A DNA stretch of 64,000 nt, taken from Harmonia axyridis (taxonomy: Eukaryota; Arthropoda; Insecta; Coleoptera; Coccinellidae). The stretch lies in contig NC_059502.1 in the NCBI RefSeq assembly GCF_914767665.1, forward strand, positions 44,255,812 to 44,319,811, given 5' to 3'. The notes under the pieces were generated by a model. That model searched no databases. It was given only the letters and a program-made list of their open reading frames with translations, and was not told the DNA's origin. Every line of letters begins with the position of its first letter. Positions within the stretch are counted from its first letter, which is position 1. Shown here piece after piece: positions 1-10,789 of this stretch. Position numbers and translations under genes: made by a program.

Positions 1-2144
1 TCTCAGTGGACACAACAATATTGAGGACAAAGAGTACGCAACTGACTCGTTTGTGGTTTTTAATAAATTTTCAAAGATTGAACAACTAATAATATAGGTC
101 CAACTTTTTCGTCACCTGTATTTCCGTCATATCTAGCTTCGTTTTCGAGAAAAAAAAATTGAAGCCACTCTATTGAATCATAAACACCATGTGGATCCTA
201 AACACCATGAATAGTTTTCAGAATGAGTTGAGCTAATTTTTTTTCTCGATAACAAAGCTTGATATGCAGATAATACAGGAGACCGAAAAGTTCCATTTTT
301 AGTTAATCAATCTAAAAAATAAAAAACTACAGAAAAATATTTAGGATAATTCATAAATAACTAGGTACCGTTTTTTCGAAACTTCTTCGCTCGTCATATC
401 TCGGAAACGAAGCAACTCCGGACGGTTCGTAGACCATTTTTATGACCAAACGAACCAATATCTGAAGCTTCGTACCAGTGTAACCAGATTTAGTAGAAAT
501 CAACTTTTTTAGATTTTTCGCATTTGAATGAAATTTTTAGTAGGAAGAAATCAGTTAGTAGATTTTATAAGATTCAGAAATCTCACCGAGATGGTTGGGA
601 ATTGGGATACCTAGACTGTTCCGATGAATCAATTCTCTGTTCATCGAGGTTCTATGCGGTTCTAGAAGACCGTACATAAACATAATAAAATTATAAAACT
701 TCTTTGGTGGCTGTCGGTTCAGAATAACTACGAAATGTGATGGAATATTCGAAGAGTACATCATTTAAAACAGATGGTAAAACGAGTTTTGCAAAATCTT
801 CATTCGAAAATATACCTACCATTATCTCACATCAGTTAATCTATTAAGCGGAAAAAAATATGTCTAACTGCAATTTCATTGATAAATTAAAGTGGCTGAT
901 TATTTCAGATTCATAGATATTCATTTCACATTACAGAATCGTTTTTTATGAACTTTATTTTTTAAAGAATTTTTACGTATCTTTGTATTCTCAATCTCAA
1001 TCAATTTAATCATTCGGTTTCATTTTGTAATAAGAGACTATGGAAGCATATGTTCAATTGTTGAAAGGAAATTAAAAAAAAAAACATCCAAAAATTTGAT
1101 TATCTTGAATCGAATTGATTTATTCTAATTCTGAAAGTTACGATTGAAATCGAATATAATTATTATAATAATTTTTGTAACTTGAAATCGTACTTAAAAA
1201 CTTCAACCTTATATATCATGTATATCATTCTTTCAGATTCAATTTCGAAACGTAGGTATCTTGTATCTAGTTTATCTGTGTATCTAATTTTGTATTTGGT
1301 TATATTTCATTGGGTATCTTGTACATCATTGTCAGTGATTGCAAGATTTTGGCAATATTTGAAGTTATTTGGGAAAAGAACTCTTATGAAAATGAGGAAT
1401 TTCTGAAAAAGAAACACAAATCTTTTCTGATCGGACAAAAAATCTTATGTATCCACTTATGTGACAGTTAGTTCTTCATTTTATACTATAGTTGAAATTA
1501 ATGAAGTACTTGTTTGAACAAAATACATACAGAAGCAGGTATAAAGGTCGTAAAGAATAAAATCTCAAAATTTCATTAGTTTATTATAGCGTTGGCCAAT
1601 AGTATATTAAACAAAAATAGTATTATTTACATGAGTTAGGTAAACGATAGTGAAGATTAAAATAATAAGAATTAACACGTATAAGGGTCAAGAAATCGAT
1701 ACGCAAAAAAGTTCCATTATTCCATTGTTCCATATTTTCATTCGAATTCTCATTGCTCTGATACTTGCCTAAAGAAATATTTCAGTAGGCACTTAAAAAA
1801 CAACGACAGAAACGAGGTTTACTATCTTTCTTACCAGATGAATATTTTCTCCGAATACTGCATTCTTTGCGGGTTGGGTATGTCATAAAAAGTCATAAAA
1901 GCTTTTTGGGATTTGCCAAAAGAACGGTTCTATTAGATTTGTTCTTGTTTAAAAACCAATTTTATCTTGGAAATATGTATTTAAAACAGAAAATGATTAA
2001 AATATGAACTTGAACTCAAATAAACATAGGAATATGCAGTTATGCAAATTCATATTCATCCGAAGCCTAGTTATGGTTAAGCCAAACTTGTCGGTTTTGT
2101 GATCAAGGAAATATTGGATAATTTTTTCAAGATAAAGATTAAAT
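1..2144. other. Non-coding, no gene recognised
   Basis: AT-rich sequence with many short poly-A and poly-T runs. Small open frames here (for example on the minus strand at 555-764) lack recognisable motifs and I treat them as chance. The last ~180 bases before 2145 may be the 5' untranslated part of the non-LTR element that follows, but I see no boundary or target-site duplication. Confidence 0.6.
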
Positions 2145-3197
2145 ATGTCGGCAAATAAGGAAGTCGATGCGAAACTCTCTCTACAAGTTAATTTCCCTTG
2201 TTGTGGATACTGTAGAAAATCAATTGTAAAAAGTAGTACAAAGTGTCACATTTGTCACAAGTTTTTCCACCCCGGTTGTGGTACGAAAATGAAAAAGTGT
2301 TGTGATGTAGAGCTGACAAACCCAGTTCCGAGTGATAAAATGAGTGGCAGCTCCTCACCGATTTGTGAGACGACTGCAAAGCACTTAAGTATCGATTCTA
2401 CTCAACCTGATCTTTTACTTAGAATCATTTCCGAGTTGGAGTCGAAAAACAATATTCTCATGGAAAATAATTCCCTACTTAGATTCAAAATCGATTCTCT
2501 CGAATATCAACTCAAAAACAAGAAACACGAAATAAACGAACTGAATAAAAAGTTTGTCAACATCATGCCGAGCATCATGCCCGATAAGCAACATATTTCG
2601 GATGACGTGAGTGTTGGAAATTCCGAGGATTCCCATGCAACAATTCCATCTGCTGTAACGAACGCTCCTTCTTTAAATGTGGACAAATCTGAAACGAGAT
2701 CTTCAACTGCCGCTCCTATCAATATAAAATATCCTCCCCAGAAGATCACCTATTCCCAAGTAACTCAGGCGATTAGGTCAGCCCGCCAACTAAATGGTAG
2801 AGATGGGGTGAGTGAAGCTGTTCCTGCAGAAAAAAACTCAGATTCCGAATGGAAATTTGTGAAAAATAAAAATCGCAAGCCTAGAAAAACCCTAGTTGTT
2901 GGAACCTATTCCGGAGCAGCGGACGTTGAGGGCTTAGACAAGTTCAAGGCTTTCCACGTCTCGAATCTGAAACCCGACACAAGTGTTGAAAACTTACAGA
3001 ACTTTCTCAAAAATAAGTTTTCAAATGTTATATGTGAGAAATTATCTTCACGCTATCCCAATTCCTATTCATCATTCAAAGTACTCATTCCTAGTTCTGA
3101 GTATAATAAGGCACTTGAAGGTTCAAATTGGCCCAATAAGGTCAATGTACATCATTTTTTTCACCGAAAAAGGACAAATCAGGATCAACTACATTAG
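2145..3197 (+). CDS. ORF1 protein of the non-LTR retrotransposon
   Basis: A 350-residue open frame starting at an ATG in an A-rich context. Residues ~18-55 form a Cys/His cluster (CGYC, then CHIC, then HPGC and a CC pair) resembling the PHD-like finger in ORF1 of many CR1-type elements. Residues ~85-135 are rich in Leu, Asn, Lys and Glu with heptad-like spacing, a likely coiled coil for multimerisation. The middle is Ser/Thr/Pro-rich and low in complexity. Residues ~265-345 contain a compact domain (FHVSNLKPDTSVENL through a WP and an HHFF motif) typical of the C-terminal part of such ORF1 proteins. Known role of the family: binding element RNA in the retrotransposition particle. The frame is uninterrupted and ORF2 begins 32 bases after its stop. 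Confidence 0.85.
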   Translation: MSANKEVDAKLSLQVNFPCCGYCRKSIVKSSTKCHICHKFFHPGCGTKMKKCCDVELTNPVPSDKMSGSSSPICETTAKHLSIDSTQPDLLLRIISELESKNNILMENNSLLRFKIDSLEYQLKNKKHEINELNKKFVNIMPSIMPDKQHISDDVSVGNSEDSHATIPSAVTNAPSLNVDKSETRSSTAAPINIKYPPQKITYSQVTQAIRSARQLNGRDGVSEAVPAEKNSDSEWKFVKNKNRKPRKTLVVGTYSGAADVEGLDKFKAFHVSNLKPDTSVENLQNFLKNKFSNVICEKLSSRYPNSYSSFKVLIPSSEYNKALEGSNWPNKVNVHHFFHRKRTNQDQLH

Positions 3198-3229
3198 TTC
3201 CTACTCCAGATGGAGGTTGCTTGAAAATC

Positions 3230-6006
3230 ATGCAACTAAATACCCAGTGCATTTCAAACAAATTGGATAGTTTAGAATTGCTATTGGAAGAAACAAATGC
3301 AGATGTACTGAGTGTCGCAGAACATTGGTGCAGTGTGGACAATATCAGAGCAGTGGTGATTGCTGGCTGTGCTGTTCGGGCTGATTACTTTTGCCGTACC
3401 TCTAGGCAACATGGTGGATCGGCTATATATACGAAGCAGAGTTTACAAGTGAAGAAACTGAAAGTTTCCGGATTCTCCGAGGAAATGCACATTGAGATTT
3501 GTGGTGTTGTAGTTTCGGATCAAGGCATTCGTATGGGCATCATCAGTGTTTATCGGCCCTGTTCTGGTAATTTAGAAATGTTTTTTGATAAGCTGTTTTG
3601 CGCATTGCAGTCATGTATTAACTTTGTTGATCATATTTTTCTTTGTGGAGATTTAAACATAGATTTCTTAAGCAAAAACTGTAATAACTCTAAATTGTTG
3701 AATGATTTGCTAGATTGCTTTGGATTGAGTGTAACGTCACAGTATCCCACTAGAGAATTCACGAACATAAACGGTCATACCAGTATATCGAAAGTTGATT
3801 ACATCATTACTAATGTTGATCCACATGACTATAAAGTTGTAGTTTTCGATCCCCATATTAGTGATCATAAGGCTATTTTACTACAGGTGAATTTCAGACT
3901 GGAACACAAGCAAAAGATCGAAACATATTCATTTAGGAATCTGAGTCAAAATAATGTAGATAATTTCTTAGTCTCATTATCTAAGTGTAATTTTGCTGAA
4001 CTTTATTCGAATTCTGATATTGATGCATGTTTTGAGACATTCGTTAATATTGTTCACTATTATCTTGAAGAAAACTGTCCTATGCGTAAACGAACTTCAA
4101 CACCTTCAGTCAAAAAATGGATAACACCCGAGATCATCTAGAGTAAACAGAACCTGTCGAACCTCTATTGGCTCCATAAGAATTTTGGCCTCTTAGATAC
4201 TTACGAAAACTACAAAATAGCAAAACGTCAGCATATTGCTCTGATAAAACGCACAAAATGTAAGTTTTATAGTTCTGTTATTGACAACTCTTCGAACAGA
4301 AATAAGACAGTTTGGAATATAGTTAACGGACTTACTGGAAGAACAAATAGTGGTTGTTGTAATATTTCCATAAATTCAGATGGAAAACTGTGTAGCGACC
4401 CGAATTTGTTAGCTGATATTTTTGCCAAACATTTTTCTACCATAACTACCTCTAAATTAAAATTTTGCTATGGTGATGATTTATCACAGTCTTGCACAGT
4501 GACGCCCATGGTAAGCGCAAATTTTTTCTTCTATCCTGTCACGGGATCTGAAGTCGTGGAAACCATTAAATCATTGAAAAATAAAAAGAGCGTTGGAGTC
4601 GATTCTATATCAACTAAAATAATAAAGGCAATGGGTGAAGTAGTTAGTGAGCATTTTGCACATCTCATCAATCTCTCCATAACATCTGCAACTTTTCCTC
4701 GTATTTTAAAGAAATCTATAGTTATTCCGATATTCAAAAGTGGTAACCTAAATGAAATAGTAAATTATCGCCCAATATCTATTCTCAGCTTGCTCTCGAA
4801 GGTATTCGAGAAAATTGTTTTCTCCAGAATGATGAATTATCTCAGTGGATTCAAAATATTAAACCCGGCTCAACATGGTTTTAGAAGCGGTCACTCAACA
4901 CAATCAGCTGCAGTTGATTTTTTTGAATCGGTCTATGAGTGTTTGGATAGGAACTTGTTTGTGGCGGGCGTATTTTTTGACCTTGCCTCCGCTTTTGATT
5001 CGCTATCTTTTGAGTTCATACTAGAAAAATGCTACAATCTGGGTTTCAGGGGAGTATTCCTGGAATGGTTACGTAGTTACCTCAACGAAAGATCGATGTC
5101 AGTTAGAATAGGCGAAAGTTATTCTGAGAGTCATTTTATTGGCCTTGGAGTTCCTCAGGGTTCTGTGCTGGGACCTCTTTTATTCATATTATTTATAAAT
5201 GATCTGCCTGTGTGGTTAGCCTCCTTTTTGTTAACTTTATTCGCTGATGATGCTTCTGTAGTTGTTTCTGCGGGGAGTCTTGGGCAGCTCCATAGGGCAT
5301 GCGAATGTATTGTGACGGAATTTCTAAATTGGTGCCGTAGGAATAATCTTATGGTGAACATCAATAAAACTGTTTGCGTTAGATTTTGTTTGAAGTCGAA
5401 GCATTCAGCATAAGGTATGGAGATAACGTTATCACGGCATCAGAGTCGACAAAATTCCTTGGTATCCATGTTGATAAAAATTTAAGATGGACGACCCACA
5501 TTGACGCTTTATGTAAAAAATTGAACAGCTCGTATTTTGCAATCCACAGAATTAAAGACATTCTACCTAGAAGCTGTCTGATGAGTGTTTATTTTAGTCT
5601 GGTTTATAGTCATCTATCGTATAACATCCTGCTCTGGGGAAGATGTTCTGACTTCCACAGAGTATTCGTAGCACAGAAACGAATCATACGTGCAATATTT
5701 AACTTAAATCCGATGGATTCTTGCAAATCAGTTTTTGTTGAGAATAAAATTTTAACTTTGCCATGTATATATATTTTCAAATGTTTGCTATATGCCAAAG
5801 AGAATGAATTTAAATGGATGAAATTATCAGATTATCATGGTTATGACACGAGAAATTCACAAACTTTATTGTTTCCTAGACATAAGACTTATAGATTTGA
5901 ATGCTCTCCAATGTATCAGAGTATCAGGATGTTCAATCATTTGTCACCTACTATGAAATCTCTCAATTCAAAAATGTTCAAGAAAGAAATTAAGAACCTT
6001 CTTTAA
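3230..6006 (+). pseudogene. ORF2 endonuclease/reverse transcriptase, one stop and one frameshift
   Basis: The first ATG of the frame is at 3230; the frame is open further upstream to a TTG at 3221. The N-terminal ~230 residues are an APE-type endonuclease: LNTQ near the start, the EHW glutamate, GDLNIDFL, and the terminal SDH motif (HISDHKAI). A single TAG at 4139-4141 interrupts the frame, which is then open again without a shift through the connector into the reverse transcriptase. RT motifs present are YRPIS, FFDLASAFDSL, GVPQGSVLGPLLF and the catalytic FADD at 5241-5252. A one-base indel near 5370-5395 moves the thumb and C-terminal part to another frame (open to 6006, with STKFLGIHVD and the family's C-terminal RxFNHLSP-type block). 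All catalytic residues I can identify are intact, so only two lesions separate this copy from an open ORF2. Confidence 0.85.
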
Positions 6007-6138
6007 GTTAAATGTTACTATTCAGTACAAGAATATTTGTGTGATTTTTTGATTCCTTAATTCATAGTGTTATTTATGATTATTGTTTTGTTCTCATTTT
6101 GACCTGTCCTATACACCATGTTTGTGTCTGAAAGGATT

Positions 6139-6171
6139 GAATAAAATTTATTATTATTATTATTATTATTA
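6139..6171 (+). repeat. (ATT)n tail of the non-LTR element
   Basis: An AATAAAATTT segment followed by about eight ATT units closes the element. Microsatellite tails of this sort mark the 3' ends of several non-LTR groups. Similar tails on the other strand mark minus-strand copies at 12.73 kb and 46.55 kb. Confidence 0.75.
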
Positions 6172-6967
6172 TATTCTGTTTGAAATTTTATGTTTTCGGT
6201 TGAGCTATCCACATAATATTCATTACGACTCTTGAAATTGTTATTTAACATCTAAAGGCAACATTTTATTGAGATTGAATCAAAAGTTTCGAAATCTTCA
6301 AAAAAAAATTCGAACTCCTATATCTACGAGATTCCTTGTTGGATTTGGACAAACTTAACAGCAACATTCGATATTCGAAGATATCCTGAGAATTTTAAGA
6401 TTGAATATCTCTCCGAGAATTATCATTTTTTCGGCCGGACGAATACAATCGAATTTCAAGACAGATTCATCATCAGTGAGTCGAACCCTCGGTCGAGCAT
6501 TGCAGATATTATGACGAAATAATAAGGCTGAATGATGGCTCTGAAATATATAGTCATAAGTTTTCAAGTATGGAATAATAACTCATCACATTCGTCCCTT
6601 CCATGCAGGTTCCTGCTATTTGATATTCAATTTATCTGTTGGTTAACTAGTATCATTCACTATTGTGACAATTCAATTTTTACTTTCATTCAAATATAGT
6701 CAAACATTTTTCTAAAATTAAAATTGAATTGTTAAAAATTCAAAATCATATTTGAAGAATTTGAACTTGTTCTCTTTCATTTTGCTCATTCTTCTTTATT
6801 TTGATAATCCAGTTTATATTATCAACTTCGGAAAATTTACTATTTTGAATCAGATCGCTTCTATAAAATTCTGGTGTACTTTTTCTCTTACCCGACCATA
6901 ATCTTACATTAGATTATAGGAACAATATATTTTCCGATTAAAAAACTTCACTTTCAACAGTTCCTAC
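6172..6967. other. Non-coding, nothing recognised
   Basis: AT-rich stretch with no convincing frame or repeat family that I can match elsewhere in the window. Confidence 0.5.
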
Positions 6968-7133
6968 TTAAGTGCTTAGTGATTAGTGCTCGAAATTTCG
7001 AATTACTTTTACAAAGTGCTTAGTAATCGCGAGTCTTTTGTGAAAATCGGTGCTTAGTGCTTGGTGCTCGAAGCCCTTTTTTTCGAGTGCTTAGTGCTTA
7101 GTGCTCAAGCACTTTTCTTCAGTGCTCGTCACA
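6968..7133 (+). repeat. Irregular minisatellite built on GTGCTTAGTG
   Basis: The phrase GTGCTTAGTG, often followed by GTGCTCGAA, recurs at least six times with variable spacing. It lies immediately upstream of, and partly overlaps, the 5' side of the transposase-like pseudogene. The array ends at the CTGCAG that looks like a 3' splice site at 7141. Confidence 0.6.
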
Positions 7134-7142
7134 GCTCTGCAG

Positions 7143-9185
7143 GGAAGTTACAATTTCCGATAATGCAGATGATTACCGAAGTGCACAACACCAACATCAT
7201 AGAATATTGGTTAAATGAATGGGTAAGAATCAATTCTCCTCCAATACCAAAAGAAGTGGTATGTGACTCTTCACGAGCTCTTCTGACTGCAACAGTTAGA
7301 TCCTATACAGGTTTTCTGAAAATCGAAGACTACACCGAGTCATTTTGGAGTGAGAAATCTTCAAAATGTTATATTAGGATAGATGTAGCTCATTTCATAA
7401 AAATTTATGCAAATTTTCTGAGTAAGCTGAATAAACCCATCAAAAAATTTTATTTGGCATTAATTGGTCAGCTTGTTTTATGTCAAAGTATAGAAGAAGC
7501 GGCGGATATTCTATATTCGATATTTTTGATCAGCCAGTGTATGACTGGGGGAAGTCTTCAAGACGGAAAATTATCTTCTTGCGTCAATCATAAAATTAAA
7601 ATGAGAAAACTTTTGGATCCTGCGGCTGAAGATCCCGATGACGATGTGGTTACGTTTCCTTTTGAAGATGATAGCATTTTCAGTACGAAACTCACATCTT
7701 CGAACAAATGGAGAATTTGGGGGGAAAAAATTAATTCTGAGGCTCTCAGTGTTGCTCGAACTGAAAAGGAGGATGATGACAACGCCCATTATTTCTCAGA
7801 ATTAACAAAAAAGATCATGGATGATCTGGAATGGATGCCCCTTTGGTCATGCATTGCCAGGCCAAAATTCGGTTATGTAAGGATACCGGCATCTAGTGCT
7901 CCAGTGGAAGGACACTTCAGTATAATTAAAAATCAAATTTTCAAATTTTGTGGTAAACCAATTCGAGCAGATAATTTTATAGACAGCTACTTGAAATATT
8001 TGGAAGGAAATATGAAAGTTGTGACTGCCGAACTGAATAATAACCCAAAACAACAAAACCTCGAAAATGATGATGAAATCGAAGACGAAGTACTGGTGAC
8101 CCAGGAAGAGGAGAACTGGAAAGGCCTGATCAATAAAAATGAAAAACCAGCATCTCTTTATTTGACCAAAAATTATAATATATTTAATTCATTGGATGAG
8201 TATACTACTCAAGAAAATCCCAATTATCAAAAATGGACACAATCCGTCTCTTCGAGTGAGTACACATTAATCAAATCTACCCATTTGAAATGTATCTATA
8301 CTTCGAATTGAGGATGTAATATTTGATGAAGAAATGCAATGAACTTTTTATTTCCAGTGTTTTATACTTCTTTTTCTCATTTCAGGCAATCAATATAGAG
8401 GGGAAATTATATTCATTGAAGAATACGTGTGGTTTTGATAGTCTGCTTCAAGTAGATATTTCTTTTTGGGTTCCGTGACGCAGAAGAGATCAGGATTTAT
8501 TTCGAGGAATTAGCCTCGGAAGGAAACACGTTTGCTGAAATGGTGACGTACATCAGCTACAAAGGAATAAATACAAACTCTTATCGTCGCCGAAACAGCG
8601 ACCAAACAAATAATAAGTAACAACTATTTGATAGATTGTGAGTGTAATGTAGTGTCATTGATATCGAAGATATTTGCAGATTACCCAAGATTGCAAGAGG
8701 TGTCCGTTTGTGAAAATGGTTGTCCTCTCAAAGTCAAAAATTAGAGAGTGGTTAGCTTAAATTCCACGATTATGGGCAAAGGTTTTTATAATATCATTGA
8801 GGAATTCATTGTTCTGAAAGGAAAACAGAAATGTTTTAGTTGCAATGGCTACAGAGATTCAAAACTAACCGAGACCGGTAAGTGTTCTGTGTATGTATTA
8901 TCATTTTAATGAAAATTCATTTTGAATTTTTTCAGGTAAATTTTTTTTATGGAACTAGTCAATTTGATTGATAATTCAAACTTGGACATCTCCTTGGAAG
9001 ATATTCCAAAATCTTTATCTGACCCACTTTCAGATTAAAATTTACATTTGCTCGGAATTATGAATTTCATTCCTGGAACTATGACCTCGAGCCTCAGTTG
9101 AATATGGGGCACTATACAGGCATATCAGCAAGGTCGTTGTTCTGGGTCGAGTATAATGATCTCTGCGATAAAGAAAAAAAATTGA
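7143..9185 (+). pseudogene. Transposase-like gene (MULE-like DDE) with C-terminal USP-like protease boxes, broken
   Basis: A large exon is open to 8311. It begins after a plausible 3' splice site at 7142; the open frame further upstream is repeat. It holds VCDSSRALL and RIDVAHF blocks and, near residues 285-330, APVEGHFSIIKN. I recall this pattern from a repetitive insect transposase-like family. Part of its tail appears degraded. A second exon follows a good acceptor at 8385 and starts with LKNTCGFDSLLQ, which resembles the Cys box of ubiquitin-specific proteases (Cys codon 8428-8430). Further shifted fragments follow: a block with two CxxC-like pairs around 8700-8850, a GTAAGT donor at 8880, and another exon ending with GHYTG...FWVEYNDL (His codon 9110-9112), resembling the USP His box. 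At least three frameshifts or stops interrupt it after 8452. The fusion interpretation is inference from motif order; the identity of the transposase superfamily is uncertain. Confidence 0.6.
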
Positions 9186-9524
9186 TGCATAAAAAAAAAG
9201 TGAATCCCCATCTACTTGTTTATTTCAAAAAATGATCTCATTTCGAGCAATATATTAATTATACACCCACGTATCTTTCGAACTCATAGAAGAGAAAGAT
9301 AATAATCTCATTCAAATAACTAGTTTATTAATGTTATTCCCATATCACTTTATGAGATTTTGTTTATTTGAAGTTTATTTATTATAATTGTCAATGTGTG
9401 TTTGTTTCAATTCAATTATGTTCCTTATAGGCAAATTCATTAGCTTGTAGATTTGTTACCAAACTCATTTGTTGATACAAAGAATATTTGTTCACATTCA
9501 TGTTTCTATTTTTTTATTGTCGTT
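9186..9524. other. Non-coding, nothing recognised
   Basis: AT-rich spacer between the transposase-like pseudogene and the Penelope-type fragment. Confidence 0.5.
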
Positions 9525-9753
9525 CAACTCCTTCAGTCTGTTGGTTTGTCCTATGTATGTTCTAGGACATGCGGAACATGGTATCTCGAATACTCCCTGA
9601 GACTCGTTATCGATCGTATCCTGACTCGTTATCGATCGTATCCTTTGGTGTTCGAAGAAATTTGGAAATTTTGTTATCGGCTGTGAAAACTGTTTTTATA
9701 TCCTGTTTTCGTAGTATGCGACTGATTTTGTCAGTGACACCTTTGATAAAAGG
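9525..9753 (-). pseudogene. Penelope-like element fragment with GIY-YIG endonuclease start
   Basis: Read on the minus strand from 9753, the frame runs PFIKGVTDKISRIL, then KTVF, then KISKFLRTPKD. After a small disruption it resumes with an IPCSACPRTYIGQTNR block (about 9541-9590). The junction of an RT C-terminus (KISxFLR-PKD) with a GVxxIPC-C-YIG-T endonuclease start is characteristic of Penelope-like retroelements. A 22-bp exact tandem duplication (9601-9622 and 9623-9644) sits exactly at the disrupted junction and shifts the frame. The remainder of the endonuclease is gone. Only ~75 codons survive, so this is a relic. Confidence 0.65.
9601..9644 (+). repeat. 22-bp exact tandem duplication
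   Basis: The 22-base segment beginning GACTCGTTATCGATCG is present twice head to tail. It breaks the Penelope-like reading frame. Confidence 0.9.
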
Positions 9754-10004
9754 TAGAAAAGCTTTATGGGGGAAATTTTCTGGAGGATTTTTGGGCTGTT
9801 GTGTATGGGTATATACATACTTTCACTTAAATTCACCCAATAAAAAGAGTCGTTTAACCCTCATACTTAAATCTAAATACTTATAGACCCTTATAACCGA
9901 ATTCATATATATTCATATATATTTTTTTTGAAATAATGAGATATCATGAAGCTGATCGTTTTGATATCTGGATATTCTGAATAGTTTCGATGGTTTTTAT
10001 GGAA

Positions 10005-10480
10005 ATTGATTTGGGTTTTTCAGTCTCACAGCAATAAAAACTAATAAACATGATTATTCTGGGTTTCTAGAAAATTCAAGTTGAAAGTAAAGAAATCTGT
10101 ACTTCTCCGAATCCCAAGTGAAATGGGTCTATGTAGATTGTAGTGTCCCAGCGAAGGTTTTACCTACGTCTATTTGAGAATCTATTGTATTTTGTAGGTT
10201 TTCATGTAATAAAACTAATTGCTGGATTTTACAAACGACAATTTGATTATAAAAATATGACAATATTTTCGGAGAAACCAGGAGTTTGGACTTTCCAAAA
10301 ATTACGAACGTTTTTACATTCATCATCAGATAACAATATTACCTGTTCGTTAAATAGATCTGTTGAATAGTTATGCATATTTTTTTGCTAGATATCAACG
10401 AAGATCCAGTACAGACATAGGTGGAATATTCGAATTAGTATCAACTGAATGAACAGTTATCATATCATGAGAGCATAGAC
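10005..10480 (+). repeat. Core of composite repeat family A, copy 1
   Basis: Matches 21272-21880 and the split copy at 50160-50292, 50872-51351 and 55450-55600. Shared landmarks are ATGGGTCTATG, GTGTCCCAGCGAAGGTTTTA, AATTGCTGGATTTTACAAACG and CTGTTCGTTAAATAGATCTG. No convincing open frame. This copy stops about 20 bases before the place where other copies continue with CACCGAGTCACGA and instead joins satellite units. Confidence 0.8.
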
Positions 10481-10499
10481 AATATTCGATTAAACGCCA

Positions 10500-10760
10500 T
10501 GAATGTAGTAGTAGAACTCATGAGTTCTCGGTATTCTGAGGGGCAAAAAATTTCGGAATAGGGTAATTAATTAGTTTGAATAGAGCCTTAAATTATGCCG
10601 TAATAATTGTTTCCATATTCATATGAGATTTGCATTTTTCACGTACTGACGGAATTGGATGAATGTAGTTCTCACGAGTTCTCGGTAATTTGAAGAACAA
10701 AAAATTTCGGAATAGGGTAATTAATTAGCTTGAATAGAGCCTAAAATTATTATGATATTC
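10500..10760 (-). repeat. Satellite units of family A (~160 bp), inverted orientation
   Basis: At least one and a half units containing the phrase that reads CAGATTACCGAGAACTCATG on the minus strand. Same unit as the arrays at 46015-46545, 49796-50150 (plus orientation) and 55600-56040 (minus orientation). Confidence 0.8.
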
Positions 10761-10789
10761 AAATTATTCTGAGGTCTTCATTTACGATT

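Larger units (their letters stand above)
2145..6171 (+). mobile_element. Non-LTR retrotransposon, CR1/jockey superfamily, nearly full length
   Basis: Two consecutive open frames (ORF1 2145-3197, ORF2 from 3230) followed by a short 3' region ending in an (ATT)n tail at about 6145-6171. This is the standard layout of APE-type non-LTR elements: a nucleic-acid-binding ORF1, then endonuclease plus reverse transcriptase in ORF2. The zinc-finger plus coiled-coil ORF1 and the microsatellite tail fit the CR1/jockey superfamily; I cannot place the clade from sequence alone. ORF2 carries one in-frame TAG and one frameshift, so this copy is recently dead rather than ancient. The 5' end is not delimited. 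Confidence 0.85.

Noticed and set aside
555..764. 69-residue minus-strand frame
   Set aside because: No motif, no splice context, and no second copy. Chance in AT-rich DNA is the simpler explanation.
1851..1873. Possible further minus-strand exon with donor GTAAGAAAG
   Set aside because: Phase could fit exon 5, but the acceptor lacks a pyrimidine tract and the piece is only 23 nt; too weak to add to the gene.
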